Of a stretch of DNA of 64,000 nucleotides, positions 41,994 to 50,801 are shown piece after piece (positions within the stretch are counted from its first letter, which is position 1; each line of letters starts with the position of its first letter). The notes under the pieces were generated by a model. That model was not told the origin of the DNA. It was given only the letters and a program-made list of their open reading frames with translations, and made no database searches. Source of the stretch: Tateyamaria omphalii. Its GTDB lineage: Bacteria > Pseudomonadota > Alphaproteobacteria > Rhodobacterales > Rhodobacteraceae. The translations under genes were made by a program, and so were the position numbers. The stretch lies in contig NZ_CP019312.1 in the NCBI RefSeq assembly GCF_001969365.1, positions 248,001-312,000 of the forward strand, written 5' to 3'.

Positions 41994-43166
41994 ATGATCA
42001 CGTCCGTTCTGCCAACATACAACCGCGCCCCTTTGACCTTTGTCAAAGGTGAAGGTGCATGGCTGATCGAGGCGGATGGCCGACGTTTTCTGGATTTGGG
42101 GGCGGGCATTGCGGTGAACGCGTTGGGCCATGCCCATCCTGCCCTCACGCAGGCGCTGACCGACCAGGCGGGCGCGCTGTGGCACACGTCAAACCTGTAC
42201 CACATCCCGCAGCAGCAGGCGCTGGCGGACAAGCTGGTCGATGCGACCTTTGCCGACACCGTGTTCTTTACCAATTCGGGCACTGAGGCCTGCGAATTGG
42301 CCGTCAAGATGGCCCGCAAGTACTGGTATGACAAAGGGCGCCCGGACAAGGTCGATATCATCACCTTTTCGGGCAGCTTTCATGGCCGGTCTTCCGCCGG
42401 GATCGCCGCCGCGGGATCCGAGAAGATGACCAAGGGGTTTGGACCGCTATTGCCCGGCTTCACCCACCTGGCGTTCGGCGACCATGATGCGATTGCGCCC
42501 GCCATCACGGATCAAACCGCCGCCATCCTGATCGAACCCGTGCAGGGCGAAGGGGGGATCATCCCCGTGCCCGATCAATGCCTGAAGGGATTGCGCGACC
42601 TTTGTGATGAAAAGGGGATTCTGCTGATCCTGGACGAAGTGCAATGTGGCGTTGGGCGGACCGGCAAGCTCTTTGCGCACGAATGGGCCGGGATCGAGCC
42701 GGACATCATGATGGTCGCAAAGGGCATCGGGGGCGGTTTTCCCCTTGGTGCTGTTCTGGCGACTGAAGACGCGGCAAGTGGTATGACTGCTGGCACGCAC
42801 GGCTCCACCTATGGCGGCAACCCCCTGGGATGTGCCGTGGGCTGCGCCGTGCTCGACATCGTCAGCGACGCCGCGTTTCTGGCGGAAGTGAACCGTAAGG
42901 CGGGTCGGCTGCGCCAGAAACTCGAGGGGTTGATTGCCGCCCATCCCGATGTGTTCGAAAAGGTCCGCGGCGCTGGTCTGATGCTGGGTATCAAGTGCAA
43001 GGCCACGTGCGGCGATGTCGTGTCCGCCGGCTACGCGCACAATGTCATCACCGTACCTGCTGCTGACAACACAGTCCGCCTTTTGCCGCCGTTGAACATC
43101 ACGGATGAAGAGATTGGAGAGGCCATCACGCGCCTCGATGCCGCAGCGCAGGCTGTTGCTGCCTGA
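41994..43166 (+). CDS. argD: Acetylornithine transaminase ArgD
   Basis: A 390-aa class III PLP aminotransferase converting N-acetylglutamate semialdehyde to N-acetylornithine in arginine synthesis, perhaps also acting on succinyldiaminopimelate. Key parts are DLGAGIAVNALGHAHP, FTNSGTEACELAVKMARKY, SGSFHGRSSAG, LDEVQCGVGRTGKLFAHEW, and PLP lysine Lys243 (MMVAKGIGGGFPLGA). The start ATG 41994 is set by AAGGA about 9 nt upstream. The next gene is argF, 72 nt away, which supports an arginine role over GABA or ornithine transaminase. Confidence 0.94.
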   Translation: MITSVLPTYNRAPLTFVKGEGAWLIEADGRRFLDLGAGIAVNALGHAHPALTQALTDQAGALWHTSNLYHIPQQQALADKLVDATFADTVFFTNSGTEACELAVKMARKYWYDKGRPDKVDIITFSGSFHGRSSAGIAAAGSEKMTKGFGPLLPGFTHLAFGDHDAIAPAITDQTAAILIEPVQGEGGIIPVPDQCLKGLRDLCDEKGILLILDEVQCGVGRTGKLFAHEWAGIEPDIMMVAKGIGGGFPLGAVLATEDAASGMTAGTHGSTYGGNPLGCAVGCAVLDIVSDAAFLAEVNRKAGRLRQKLEGLIAAHPDVFEKVRGAGLMLGIKCKATCGDVVSAGYAHNVITVPAADNTVRLLPPLNITDEEIGEAITRLDAAAQAVAA

Positions 43167-43196
43167 TCTTCTCTGTTTCAGAAAAATCCCGGGGGT

Positions 43197-43215
43197 CCGG
43201 GGGGCTGGCCCCCGG
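43197..43215. repeat. GC-rich hairpin element between argD and argF
   Basis: CCGGGGG (43197-43203) and CCCCCGG (43209-43215) form a 7-bp stem, preceded by another GGGGG run (43191-43195). Similar GGGGGTCCGGGGG-type elements are common between roseobacter genes and in translation often look like nothing. It may modulate argD-argF readthrough. The function is not known. Confidence 0.45.
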
Positions 43216-43238
43216 CGCTCTCCACCAAGAGACATGAC

Positions 43239-44144
43239 ATGACGCATTTCCTAGATATTCACACCACGGACCGGCCCGAGCTGCGCAAGATCATCGACAG
43301 CGCCCAGGCCATGAAAACCGCGCGGGCCGGACGGCCCAAGGGCGCGCCGGATGACGAACAACCGCTCGCTGGTCACATGGTCGCGCTGATCTTTGAAAAG
43401 CCGTCCACGCGGACACGCGTGTCCTTTGACGTGGGCGTGCGCCAGATGGGTGGCCAGACGATGGTGCTGTCGGGCAGTGACATGCAATTGGGCCACGGCG
43501 AGACGATCGCCGACACGGCCCGCGTGCTTAGCCGCTATGTCGATCTGATCATGATCCGGACCTTTGAAGAGGCGACATTGCTCGAAATGGCGGAATACGC
43601 TTCCGTTCCCGTCATCAATGGGCTGACCAACCGGACCCATCCCTGCCAGATCATGGCCGATGTGATGACGTTCGAGGAGCATCGCGGCCCGATCAAAGGC
43701 AAGAAGGTCGTGTGGTCGGGGGATGGCAACAACGTCTTTGCCAGTTTCGCGCACGCGGCCAAGCAGTTCGGCTTTCATCTGACATTTACCGGGCCCGAGC
43801 CGCTGGATCCCGAACCTGCGCTTGATGGCCTTTATACGACTGAGCGTGATCCAAACCTTGCCGTGCAGGGGGCGGATCTGATTGTGACCGACACATGGGT
43901 CAGCATGCATGACCCGCAATCGGCCCGCGAGCGGCGGCACAACCAGTTGCGCGGCTATCAGGTCAATGCGGAGCTGATGGCCCGCGCCAAGCCCGACAGC
44001 CTATTCATGCACTGCTTGCCCGCCCACCGCGATGACGAGGCGACGTCCGAAGTGATGGACGGCGCGCATTCCGTCATCTTCGACGAGGCCGAGAACCGCT
44101 TGCACGCGCAAAAGGCGATCATGCGCTGGTGCCTGGGCACCTGA
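43239..44144 (+). CDS. argF: Ornithine carbamoyltransferase ArgF
   Basis: A 301-aa cytoplasmic enzyme making citrulline from ornithine and carbamoyl phosphate in arginine synthesis. The carbamoyl phosphate site is [12 protein letters not shown] (53-64), the ornithine site is [12 protein letters not shown], and the catalytic cysteine motif is MHCLPAHR. Further hallmarks are DTWVSMHD and the C-terminal [10 protein letters not shown]. Length is as expected (about 310). It follows argD, and the reductase gene starts 4 nt after its stop. Confidence 0.96.
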   Translation: MTHFLDIHTTDRPELRKIIDSAQAMKTARAGRPKGAPDDEQPLAGHMVALIFEKPSTRTRVSFDVGVRQMGGQTMVLSGSDMQLGHGETIADTARVLSRYVDLIMIRTFEEATLLEMAEYASVPVINGLTNRTHPCQIMADVMTFEEHRGPIKGKKVVWSGDGNNVFASFAHAAKQFGFHLTFTGPEPLDPEPALDGLYTTERDPNLAVQGADLIVTDTWVSMHDPQSARERRHNQLRGYQVNAELMARAKPDSLFMHCLPAHRDDEATSEVMDGAHSVIFDEAENRLHAQKAIMRWCLGT

Positions 44145-44148
44145 CGCT

Positions 44149-45132
44149 TTGACTGGCCCACGCATAGCGGTCGCAGGCGCGGGCAGCATCGGCTGCTACG
44201 TGGGTGGTCTGCTCGCCTCGGCCGGGCATGATGTGCGGTTCCTTGCGCGACCGCGGGTCGTGACGGCGTGCGCTCAAGCCGGGTTGAGCTTGACGGACTA
44301 TGCCGGTCATGCCGAACACGTTGCCGCGCCATGCATGGTCGAGACATCGGCGGACGCCTTGACGGGTGCGGACATGATCCTGGTCTGCGTGAAGTCGGGC
44401 GACACGGGCGCGATGGCAGCCGAGATTGCGGCGCACGCCCCTGAGGCGCAGGTGATCAGCCTGCAAAACGGCGTCGAGAACGCGGGCCTCTTGCGCGCGG
44501 CCTTGCCCGCAGCAGATATCCGGGCAGCGATGGTGCCGTTCAACGTCGTGGCCGAGGGGCCCGCGCATTATCATCGGGCGACATCTGGAGAGATCTTGGT
44601 CGAAGCTGGGCCGCTGCCGGACATGTCGACGCCGACACTGACTTGGCGCCAGGTCAACAACATCGAAGCGGTGCAGTGGGGCAAGCTGCTCATCAACCTG
44701 GGGAACGCGATAAACGCTTTGTCCGATCTGCCCCTGCTCACGCAATTGCAAAGCCGCGCGTGGCGTCGGCTGATGGCGGACCAGATGGCCGAAGCGCTGC
44801 GGATCCTCGCCGTCGCAGGCATATCGCCTGCCAAGACCACGGCCGTTCCACCCAAGCTCATCCCTCATATCCTGCGCCTGCCGACACCAGTCTTTCGCCG
44901 GATCGCCGCACAGATGCTGACGATTGACGCCCATGCCAGATCGTCCATGTGGGAGGACCTGAAGCGCGGGCGACGCACCGAGATTGACGCCCTGCAAGGC
45001 ACGATCATCGCGCTTGCAGACCGCCACGGGCGACAAGCACCGCTCAACGCGCGGATGCGCCACCTGATCCGTGAAGCGGAGGTGGCGGGCGAGGGTTCGC
45101 CGGGCCTGAAACCCGATCAGATCAGGCGGTAG
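44149..45132 (+). CDS. 2-dehydropantoate 2-reductase family protein (PanE/ApbA-like)
   Basis: A 327-aa NADPH-dependent oxidoreductase. The Rossmann motif AVAGAGSIGCYVGGLLASAGH opens the protein (GxGxxG at about 9-14), and VKSGDTGAMAAE and SLQNGVENA match the ketopantoate reductase fold. The catalytic lysine is probably in VQWGKLLINLGNAINAL. The start must be the TTG at 44149, since no ATG precedes the cofactor motif. It may act in pantothenate synthesis or on another 2-oxo acid. It begins 4 nt after argF, with no obvious pathway link. Confidence 0.88.
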   Translation: MTGPRIAVAGAGSIGCYVGGLLASAGHDVRFLARPRVVTACAQAGLSLTDYAGHAEHVAAPCMVETSADALTGADMILVCVKSGDTGAMAAEIAAHAPEAQVISLQNGVENAGLLRAALPAADIRAAMVPFNVVAEGPAHYHRATSGEILVEAGPLPDMSTPTLTWRQVNNIEAVQWGKLLINLGNAINALSDLPLLTQLQSRAWRRLMADQMAEALRILAVAGISPAKTTAVPPKLIPHILRLPTPVFRRIAAQMLTIDAHARSSMWEDLKRGRRTEIDALQGTIIALADRHGRQAPLNARMRHLIREAEVAGEGSPGLKPDQIRR

Positions 45133-45135
45133 AAG

Positions 45136-47535
45136 TCATCGCCTTGGCTTGGCCCGCAGCGTTGGGTCCGCTTGCGTCGGGTCTTCGGGCCAGGGATGTT
45201 TCGGGTACTGCCCGCGCATGTCCTTGCGCACATCCGCGTAGGAGTTGGCCCAGAAGCCCGGCAGGTCGGATGTCACCTGCACGGGCCGCTGCGCCGGCGA
45301 CAGAAGGGTAATCTGCAATGGCACCTGTCCGACCATCGGATGGCCGGTCACGCCGAACATCTCCTGCAGTCTGACGGAAATGCCGGGCGTCCCCGCGTCG
45401 TAGTCGATTGGGATTTTTCGGCCCAACGGCGTCTCGAAATGGCCGGGCACCACGCGGTTCAAGCGTTGCATATTGTCCCAGCCAAGGTGCGCCTCTAGCG
45501 CGGGCAGGATGTCGAAGGTTTTCCAATCCGCCGCAGTCCGAACACCAGGCAGGTGAGGCAGCAACCAGTCCTCCAAGCTGTCCATCAGCGCGTCGGGCCC
45601 AAGATCGGGAAAGTCGCCACCCATCAACGCGGCGCGCGCCAGCAGCCGCTTTGCGCCTTTCGAGGGCAGGAGGCCGAGCTGCCGCACCCCGCTGAGCATG
45701 GCGCATGCTATGGCGTCATCGGGCGCGTCGTGCCAGGCGCGGTCCTCCAGCACCAGCGCACCGAACTGCCGCTGTGTGCGTGCCAACACCGCACCGTCCC
45801 GTTTGGACCATGTGCAGGTATGGGTCCAGGTGATCTGGTCTGGAAACAGGTCTTCCAGCTCGGACAAAGACAGCGCTACAGCTTGCCGGATCCGTGCCTC
45901 GCGCGGGTTACCGTCGAGGTCGGTTGCGACGATCAGCGTTTGACCAGCCAAGGCGTCCCCATCCGGCATCACCCCGCCTTTGCCGCCGGAGAGGACATAG
46001 CGCGGCGCATCGCCGGGCCGACGTTTGCCGATCCGGTCCGGGTAGGCCAGTGCGGCCATCGCCGCTGGGCTGAGGGCAGGCCCCTGATCTTGCCGTGCAG
46101 CAAGTCGTTTTGCCTCGTCCCGGATGCGCGCGATGGCGCCGCGATGCGCGGCATCCCCGAAGTCCTGCGGCGACTTCAGCGCGCGCAGACGCAAGCCGAT
46201 GTCCACTCCACGACCGCGCAACGGATCCCGGTCGGCCAGAAGTGCGGCAAGCGGCGCGGCCCCTGCGCCTGCTTTCACAAGCATGTGGGCAAGGCGGGGA
46301 TGCAGCGGTTGGCGCGCCAGTTCGCGGCCGTGCGCCGTAATGCGGTTGTGCGGGTCGAGCGCACCCAACATGCGCAAGACGCCGCGCGCTTCCTCAAGAC
46401 GGCCCGCGTGGGGTGGCGTGACAAAGCGCAGGTCCGTTTCGCCCGCGCCCCAGATCGCCAATTCCAAAGCGAAGCTGGTCAGGTCACCAACGGTAATCTC
46501 GGGGGGAGGGAAGGCGGACAGCGCGCCGTCTTCTCCTTTGGTCCACAACTTGTAGGCGACGCCCGGGCTCACGCGCCCGGCGCGGCCCGCGCGCTGGGTG
46601 GCTTCGGCCCGCGTGACACGCTCGGTGATCAGCCGCGACATGCCAGACGACGGATGGAATTGCGCCCGCCTTGCCCGGCCGCCATCGACCACGATCCGGA
46701 TGTCCGGGATGGTGAGCGAGGTTTCGGCAATTGATGTGGCCAGAACGATTTTACGCGTGTCGGACGGGGTCACGGCGGCGCGCTGCGCCTTGAAGTCCAT
46801 CGCACCAAAAAGCGGTTGTACATTTGGCAGATCAGACAGCAGCGCGGCCGTGCGTCTGATTTCACCTTCGCCCGGCAGAAAGGCGAGCAGCCCGCCCGGC
46901 GCATCTTGGTATGCCGTGCGGATCAGCTCGGCCATCGCCGTTTCGAACTTCGTGCCTTTGGGCAGAGGGGTTTTCAGCCAGTGCGGCGTCACGGGAAAAC
47001 TGCGCCCTTCGGATGTGAGGATCGGAGCTTGCATCACATCTGCAACCGGTCCTGCATCTAGCGTGGCCGACATGGCAAGGAGCATGAGGTCGTCCCTGAG
47101 CGCCTCGGAGACTTCCAGACAAAGCGCGAGGCCGAGATCGGCGTTAAGCGAGCGTTCGTGAAATTCATCGAAAATGACGGCGCCGACGCCGGGCAAGTCC
47201 GGGGCGTCCTGCAACATGCGGGTCAGGATACCTTCGGTCACAACCTCGATCCGCGTGCCTCTGCTGACCGCGCTTTGGCCGCGGATGCGATAGCCGACCG
47301 TTTGCCCTGCTTTTTCGCCCAGCGTCTGCGCCATGCGCTCGGCCGCGTTCCGCGCGGCAAGGCGGCGCGGCTCAAGCATCAGAATACGTCCCTCGGTCAC
47401 GCCCGCGTCCAGCATCGCAAGGGGCACGCGGGTGGTCTTGCCCGCGCCTGGCGGCGCTTGCAGCACGGCACGGCCCCGCGCGCGCAGGGTCTCGATCAGG
47501 TCGGGCAGGATATCGTCAATGGGCAGGCGGCTCAT
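45136..47535 (-). CDS. hrpB: ATP-dependent helicase HrpB
   Basis: A 799-aa DEAH-box RNA helicase-like protein. Motif I is APPGAGKTT (27-35), motif II is DEFH (123-126), motif III is SAT, and motif VI is QRAGRAGRVSPG. The C-terminal HrpB-specific domain (about 480-799) ends with PSYPKHPWPEDP-like GQYPKHPWPEDP. The target RNA and role are unknown in bacteria. ATG 47535 (MSRLPIDDIL) is preferred to an upstream ATG at 47580. It is convergent with the reductase gene (3-nt gap) and divergent from meaB. Confidence 0.94.
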   Translation of the reverse strand: MSRLPIDDILPDLIETLRARGRAVLQAPPGAGKTTRVPLAMLDAGVTEGRILMLEPRRLAARNAAERMAQTLGEKAGQTVGYRIRGQSAVSRGTRIEVVTEGILTRMLQDAPDLPGVGAVIFDEFHERSLNADLGLALCLEVSEALRDDLMLLAMSATLDAGPVADVMQAPILTSEGRSFPVTPHWLKTPLPKGTKFETAMAELIRTAYQDAPGGLLAFLPGEGEIRRTAALLSDLPNVQPLFGAMDFKAQRAAVTPSDTRKIVLATSIAETSLTIPDIRIVVDGGRARRAQFHPSSGMSRLITERVTRAEATQRAGRAGRVSPGVAYKLWTKGEDGALSAFPPPEITVGDLTSFALELAIWGAGETDLRFVTPPHAGRLEEARGVLRMLGALDPHNRITAHGRELARQPLHPRLAHMLVKAGAGAAPLAALLADRDPLRGRGVDIGLRLRALKSPQDFGDAAHRGAIARIRDEAKRLAARQDQGPALSPAAMAALAYPDRIGKRRPGDAPRYVLSGGKGGVMPDGDALAGQTLIVATDLDGNPREARIRQAVALSLSELEDLFPDQITWTHTCTWSKRDGAVLARTQRQFGALVLEDRAWHDAPDDAIACAMLSGVRQLGLLPSKGAKRLLARAALMGGDFPDLGPDALMDSLEDWLLPHLPGVRTAADWKTFDILPALEAHLGWDNMQRLNRVVPGHFETPLGRKIPIDYDAGTPGISVRLQEMFGVTGHPMVGQVPLQITLLSPAQRPVQVTSDLPGFWANSYADVRKDMRGQYPKHPWPEDPTQADPTLRAKPRR

Positions 47536-47608
47536 GCGTGCCTTATGGCCGAAGGCGCGGGGGGCGCCAACACTGGACATTTCAGGGATGCGCCCGCAGA
47601 AAGCCGCA

Positions 47609-48622
47609 ATGGATATTCAGGACCTGTCCCAACGCATTGCCGCCGGTGAACGCCGCGCGCTGGCCCGCGGTATCACGCTTGTCGAAAGCGGGCGTGCAGA
47701 TCACAGGGCGCAGGCAACGCAGGTGCTGGCGGCCCTGCCGCGCGACCGCCAAGCGCTGCGCATTGGCCTGTCGGGCACGCCGGGTGTTGGCAAGTCCACC
47801 TTCATCGAAGCCTTTGGCATGACGCTTGTTCAGGCTGGGTTGTGCGTGGCCGTTCTGGCCGTTGATCCGTCCTCGGCCCGGTCAGGCGGCTCGATCCTTG
47901 GGGACAAGACACGCATGGACCGGCTGAGCCGTGAGGCGGGTGCCTTCATTCGCCCGTCACCCAGCCAGACCCACTTGGGCGGCGTCGCGCGGCGCACCCG
48001 CGAGGCTGTGGCGCTCTGCGAGGGGGCGGGCTTTGACGTGGTGCTGATCGAAACCGTGGGTGTCGGCCAGTCCGAGACTGTGGTGGCGCAGATGTCTGAC
48101 CTGTTTGTGCTCTTGCTTGCGCCTGCGGGCGGCGATGAGTTGCAGGGTGTGAAACGCGGGATCATGGAGATGGCAGATATGATCCTGATCAACAAGGCGG
48201 ATGGGGACCTGAAGCCAGCGGCCATGCGCACCTGTGCGGACTATGCGGGCGCGTTGCGCTTGTTGCGCAAACGTCCCCAGGACCCTGACGGTTACCCCAA
48301 GGCGATGATGGTATCGGCGCTGGCCGAAGAGGGTTTGGACACCGCCTGGGCTGATATGCAGGCGCTTGTTTCCTGGCGTCGAGAGGCTGGCTTTTTCGAC
48401 GCGACCCGCGCGGCGCAAGCGCGATACTGGTTCGAGGAAGACGTGCGGTCGGCCTTGCTGTCCAAGCTGGATGATGCCACCGCAAAGCGTGCTATGGAAC
48501 AGCTTGGATCGCGTGTGGCAGAGGGCGCACTTGCGCCATCTGCGGCGGCAGCACAGATGCTGGACGTGCTGGATGGCAATTTCGGCCCGGCCCGGGTTGA
48601 CCCGGTCCCTGATTCCCCCTAA
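47609..48622 (+). CDS. meaB: Methylmalonyl-CoA mutase-associated GTPase MeaB
   Basis: A 337-aa G3E-family GTPase that protects and reactivates the B12-dependent methylmalonyl-CoA mutase. Motifs: P-loop GTPGVGKST (57-65), [20 protein letters not shown], the switch region [10 protein letters not shown] and NKAD for guanine. ATG 47609 ([13 protein letters not shown]) fits the family; an in-frame ATG at 47588 would add seven residues. The open frame extending upstream is the reverse of hrpB. The mutase genes are not in the window; ethylmalonyl-CoA pathway mutases are common in this order. Confidence 0.94.
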   Translation: MDIQDLSQRIAAGERRALARGITLVESGRADHRAQATQVLAALPRDRQALRIGLSGTPGVGKSTFIEAFGMTLVQAGLCVAVLAVDPSSARSGGSILGDKTRMDRLSREAGAFIRPSPSQTHLGGVARRTREAVALCEGAGFDVVLIETVGVGQSETVVAQMSDLFVLLLAPAGGDELQGVKRGIMEMADMILINKADGDLKPAAMRTCADYAGALRLLRKRPQDPDGYPKAMMVSALAEEGLDTAWADMQALVSWRREAGFFDATRAAQARYWFEEDVRSALLSKLDDATAKRAMEQLGSRVAEGALAPSAAAAQMLDVLDGNFGPARVDPVPDSP

Positions 48623-48728
48623 AGCCACCAAACGAATTTCGATGGCGCCGCCGGACCTGCGCGGTGCCTATGTCGTTTCGGGCCTTGCAAAACGGACCAG
48701 GCGGCACAGCGGAGAAGAGGATAAACCC

Positions 48729-49019
48729 ATGTCGCGCGTATGCGAACTGACCGGTAAAGGCCCGATGACTGGCAACAATGTCAGCCACGCCAACAACAAG
48801 ACCCGTCGGCGTTTCCTGCCGAACCTGAACGACGTGACCCTGCAGTCCGAAACACTGGGCCGCGGCGTGAAGCTGCGCATTTCGGCGGCGGCGCTGCGAT
48901 CGGTTGATCACCGCGGTGGTCTGGACGCGTTCCTGGCCAAAGCCAAGGATGTCGAACTGTCCGACCGTGCCTTGAAGGTCAAGAAAGAGATCGCGAAAGC
49001 CCAAGCCGCAACAGCTTGA
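48729..49019 (+). CDS. rpmB: 50S ribosomal protein L28
   Basis: A 96-aa basic ribosomal protein. The N terminus [29 protein letters not shown]... has the invariant C-E-L-T-G-K and N-N-V-S-H-A-x-N-K-T-x-R of L28, followed by LPNL and [11 protein letters not shown]. The cysteine near the start hints at the C+ zinc ribbon remnant. The gene is single, with GAAGAGG at 48713 as a possible RBS region, and is followed by a strong terminator. Confidence 0.97.
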   Translation: MSRVCELTGKGPMTGNNVSHANNKTRRRFLPNLNDVTLQSETLGRGVKLRISAAALRSVDHRGGLDAFLAKAKDVELSDRALKVKKEIAKAQAATA

Positions 49020-49032
49020 GCTTAGAAGATCC

Positions 49033-49077
49033 ACGTTAAAGCCCCGCGTGCTTTGTACGCGGGGCTTTAACGTTTTT
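49033..49077 (+). terminator. Strong rho-independent terminator after rpmB
   Basis: Arms 49033-49049 and 49057-49073 are perfectly complementary over 17 nt, with a 7-nt loop (GCTTTGT), followed by a T-run (the last T of the stem plus four). It lies 14 nt after the rpmB stop. It is also symmetrical enough to work on the opposite strand. Confidence 0.95.
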
Positions 49078-49146
49078 GCGTTCCGGTTCCCGAACCATGG
49101 CATATGCGATTGTGCCGCAGTTGAGGCCGCGCAGCAGTCGCTTTAG

Positions 49147-49497
49147 ATGGATGGCATGAAGCGCGCCCTTTACGCTATTTTCCTGAGCCTTGTGCTGGTG
49201 GTGACGAGCCAGAGCGCGGCTATGGCCCGTGGCTCAGCCACCGCAGTGGATCAGATTGTGATCTGCTCTGGCTCTACCGTTGTCACGGTGTTCGTCGATA
49301 GCGATGGGCAACCGACGACGGCACCGCATCTTTGCCCTGACTGCGCCTTGCATTTGCTGGCGGCTGTCATACCGCCCGCTGCTGTCGCGACGCCGTTGTT
49401 CCGTGGGACAACCTACGTCGCACGGCCTGCCGGTGCGGCGCACGACGGCAACGCCGTCCCAAGCCCGTCCGCACGTGCGCCCCCTGTTTCGGTCTGA
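49147..49497 (+). CDS. DUF2946-type exported protein with CPDC motif
   Basis: A 116-aa protein with an N-terminal signal sequence (MDGMKRALYAIFLSLVLVVTS, cleavage near AMA-RG) and CPDC (Cys63-Cys66), with Cys40 upstream. The architecture agrees with DUF2946 proteins, often found beside periplasmic copper chaperones. It precedes the PCu(A)C gene by 43 nt, so a role in copper handling is inferred. The start may be ATG 49147 or ATG 49156 (MKRALYA). The C-terminal third is low-complexity Ala/Pro. Confidence 0.75.
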   Translation: MDGMKRALYAIFLSLVLVVTSQSAAMARGSATAVDQIVICSGSTVVTVFVDSDGQPTTAPHLCPDCALHLLAAVIPPAAVATPLFRGTTYVARPAGAAHDGNAVPSPSARAPPVSV

Positions 49498-49540
49498 CTT
49501 CACTCAACCCGACCTCAACGTTCCAAAACAGGAGGACGAT

Positions 49541-50029
49541 ATGTCCTTGCGCACGACCCTTGCCGCTGCATGTGCGGCGACCCTTCTTTCCGTTCCGGCC
49601 CTGGCCGATGGCATCATGATCATGGATCCTTACGCGCGCTCGGCAAGCCCGTCGGCGCAGTCCGGTGCCGCATTCATGATAATCCATAATGACACCGGGC
49701 AAGACGACAGGCTGATTGCGGCCCGCACGGACGCCGCCGCCCGCGTGGAACTGCACACCCACATCGAAACCGGCGACGGCATCATGCAAATGGTGGAGGT
49801 CGAAGAGGGCTTTGCGATTGCTGCCGGTGAGATGCACCACATGATGCGCGGCGGTGATCACGTGATGCTGATGGGCTTGAGTGGCCCGCTTGAACAGGAT
49901 GGGACGATCGACGTGACACTGGTCTTTGAAAACGCAGGGGACGTGAACATCACGATCCCTGTCGACAACGAACGCAAACCCGAAGCGGGCGCGCATGGTC
50001 ATGCTGGTCATGGCGATCACGGCAACTAG
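49541..50029 (+). CDS. Periplasmic copper chaperone PCu(A)C family
   Basis: A 162-aa exported copper chaperone, predicted to deliver Cu(I) to cytochrome oxidase CuA/CuB sites. The signal peptide MSLRTTLAAACAATLLSVPALA is cleaved before DGIM. Copper ligands of the H(M)x10Mx21HxM motif are visible as LHTH (His72, His74), GIMQM (Met82, Met84) and MHHMM (98-102). A His-rich tail (GHAGHGDHGN) adds possible metal sites. RBS AGGAGG lies 6 nt before ATG. It follows the DUF2946 gene. Confidence 0.92.
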   Translation: MSLRTTLAAACAATLLSVPALADGIMIMDPYARSASPSAQSGAAFMIIHNDTGQDDRLIAARTDAAARVELHTHIETGDGIMQMVEVEEGFAIAAGEMHHMMRGGDHVMLMGLSGPLEQDGTIDVTLVFENAGDVNITIPVDNERKPEAGAHGHAGHGDHGN

Positions 50030-50051
50030 GCGCCTGCGCGCTTGATCAATC

Positions 50052-50077
50052 GTAAGGCGGATCCTGATCCGCCTTAC
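50052..50077. terminator. Perfect hairpin between convergent copper chaperone and sirtuin genes
   Basis: GTAAGGCGGATC and GATCCGCCTTAC form a 12-bp perfect stem with a 2-nt loop (CT). It lies 22 nt after the copper chaperone stop and contains the sirtuin stop codon (50074-50076, minus strand). It lacks a clear T-run. Probably a shared transcription end point. Confidence 0.6.
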
Positions 50078-50772
50078 TGTGCCAACACCTCATTCACCCA
50101 AACGGGCACTGTGTCTGATGCCTTGCCAGAGCGGACATCATCGAACAGGCTGACATTCTCACCAGGATCAAGGTTCATCTCGACCGTGCGCGCACCGACA
50201 TGGCGGGCCATTTGGACGAACCCGGCTGCAGGATAAACGTTGCCGGAGGTGCCGATGGCAACAAAGATGTCCGCCTCTGCGAGCGCCCGCTCGATCCGTT
50301 CCATGTGGTACGGGATTTCGCCGAACCAGACGATGTCCGGTCGGGCGGAGGGTGCGCCACATCGTGGACACCCGTGACCAACGGTCATCGCCAAGGGAGC
50401 AGGCCAGCGGTGTTCGCAGCTTGCGCACAGCGCAGAGTTCAACGCGCCATGCATGTGGATGACGTCGCTGCTGCCGCCCTTCTCGTGCAGGTCATCGACA
50501 TTTTGCGTGACCAGGGTGACCTGACCCTTGTGCTCTGCCTGCAGTCGGGCGAGGGCGGCGTGTGCTGCGTTGGGCACGGCCTCCGCCGCCTGCTTTCTGC
50601 GGGCGTTGTAAAAGTCCACCACCAGTTGCGGGTTGCGCGCGAACCCTTCCGGCGTGGCGACATCTTCGATCCGGTGCTGCGCCCATAATCCACCCTCTTC
50701 GCGAAAGGTGCCAAGCCCGCTTTCGGCGGAAATACCTGCCCCGGTCAGGATCACGATAGACGGTGCGGACAT
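50074..50772 (-). CDS. cobB: NAD-dependent protein deacylase (sirtuin, CobB)
   Basis: A 232-aa class III sirtuin that removes acyl groups from lysines using NAD+. Motifs are GAGISAESG (11-19), FREEGGLW, TQNVDDLHEKGG, and catalytic His108 in VIHMHGA. Four zinc cysteines are at Cys116, Cys119, Cys135 and Cys138. Tyr55 and Arg58 (FYNARRK) are the Y-x-x-R pair of SIRT5-like desuccinylases, so desuccinylation is likely as well as deacetylation. It converges with the copper chaperone gene. Confidence 0.95.
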   Translation of the reverse strand: MSAPSIVILTGAGISAESGLGTFREEGGLWAQHRIEDVATPEGFARNPQLVVDFYNARRKQAAEAVPNAAHAALARLQAEHKGQVTLVTQNVDDLHEKGGSSDVIHMHGALNSALCASCEHRWPAPLAMTVGHGCPRCGAPSARPDIVWFGEIPYHMERIERALAEADIFVAIGTSGNVYPAAGFVQMARHVGARTVEMNLDPGENVSLFDDVRSGKASDTVPVWVNEVLAQ

Positions 50773-50801
50773 GCCTTACCTCCTTGTCTGTTTCGCATCG
50801 G

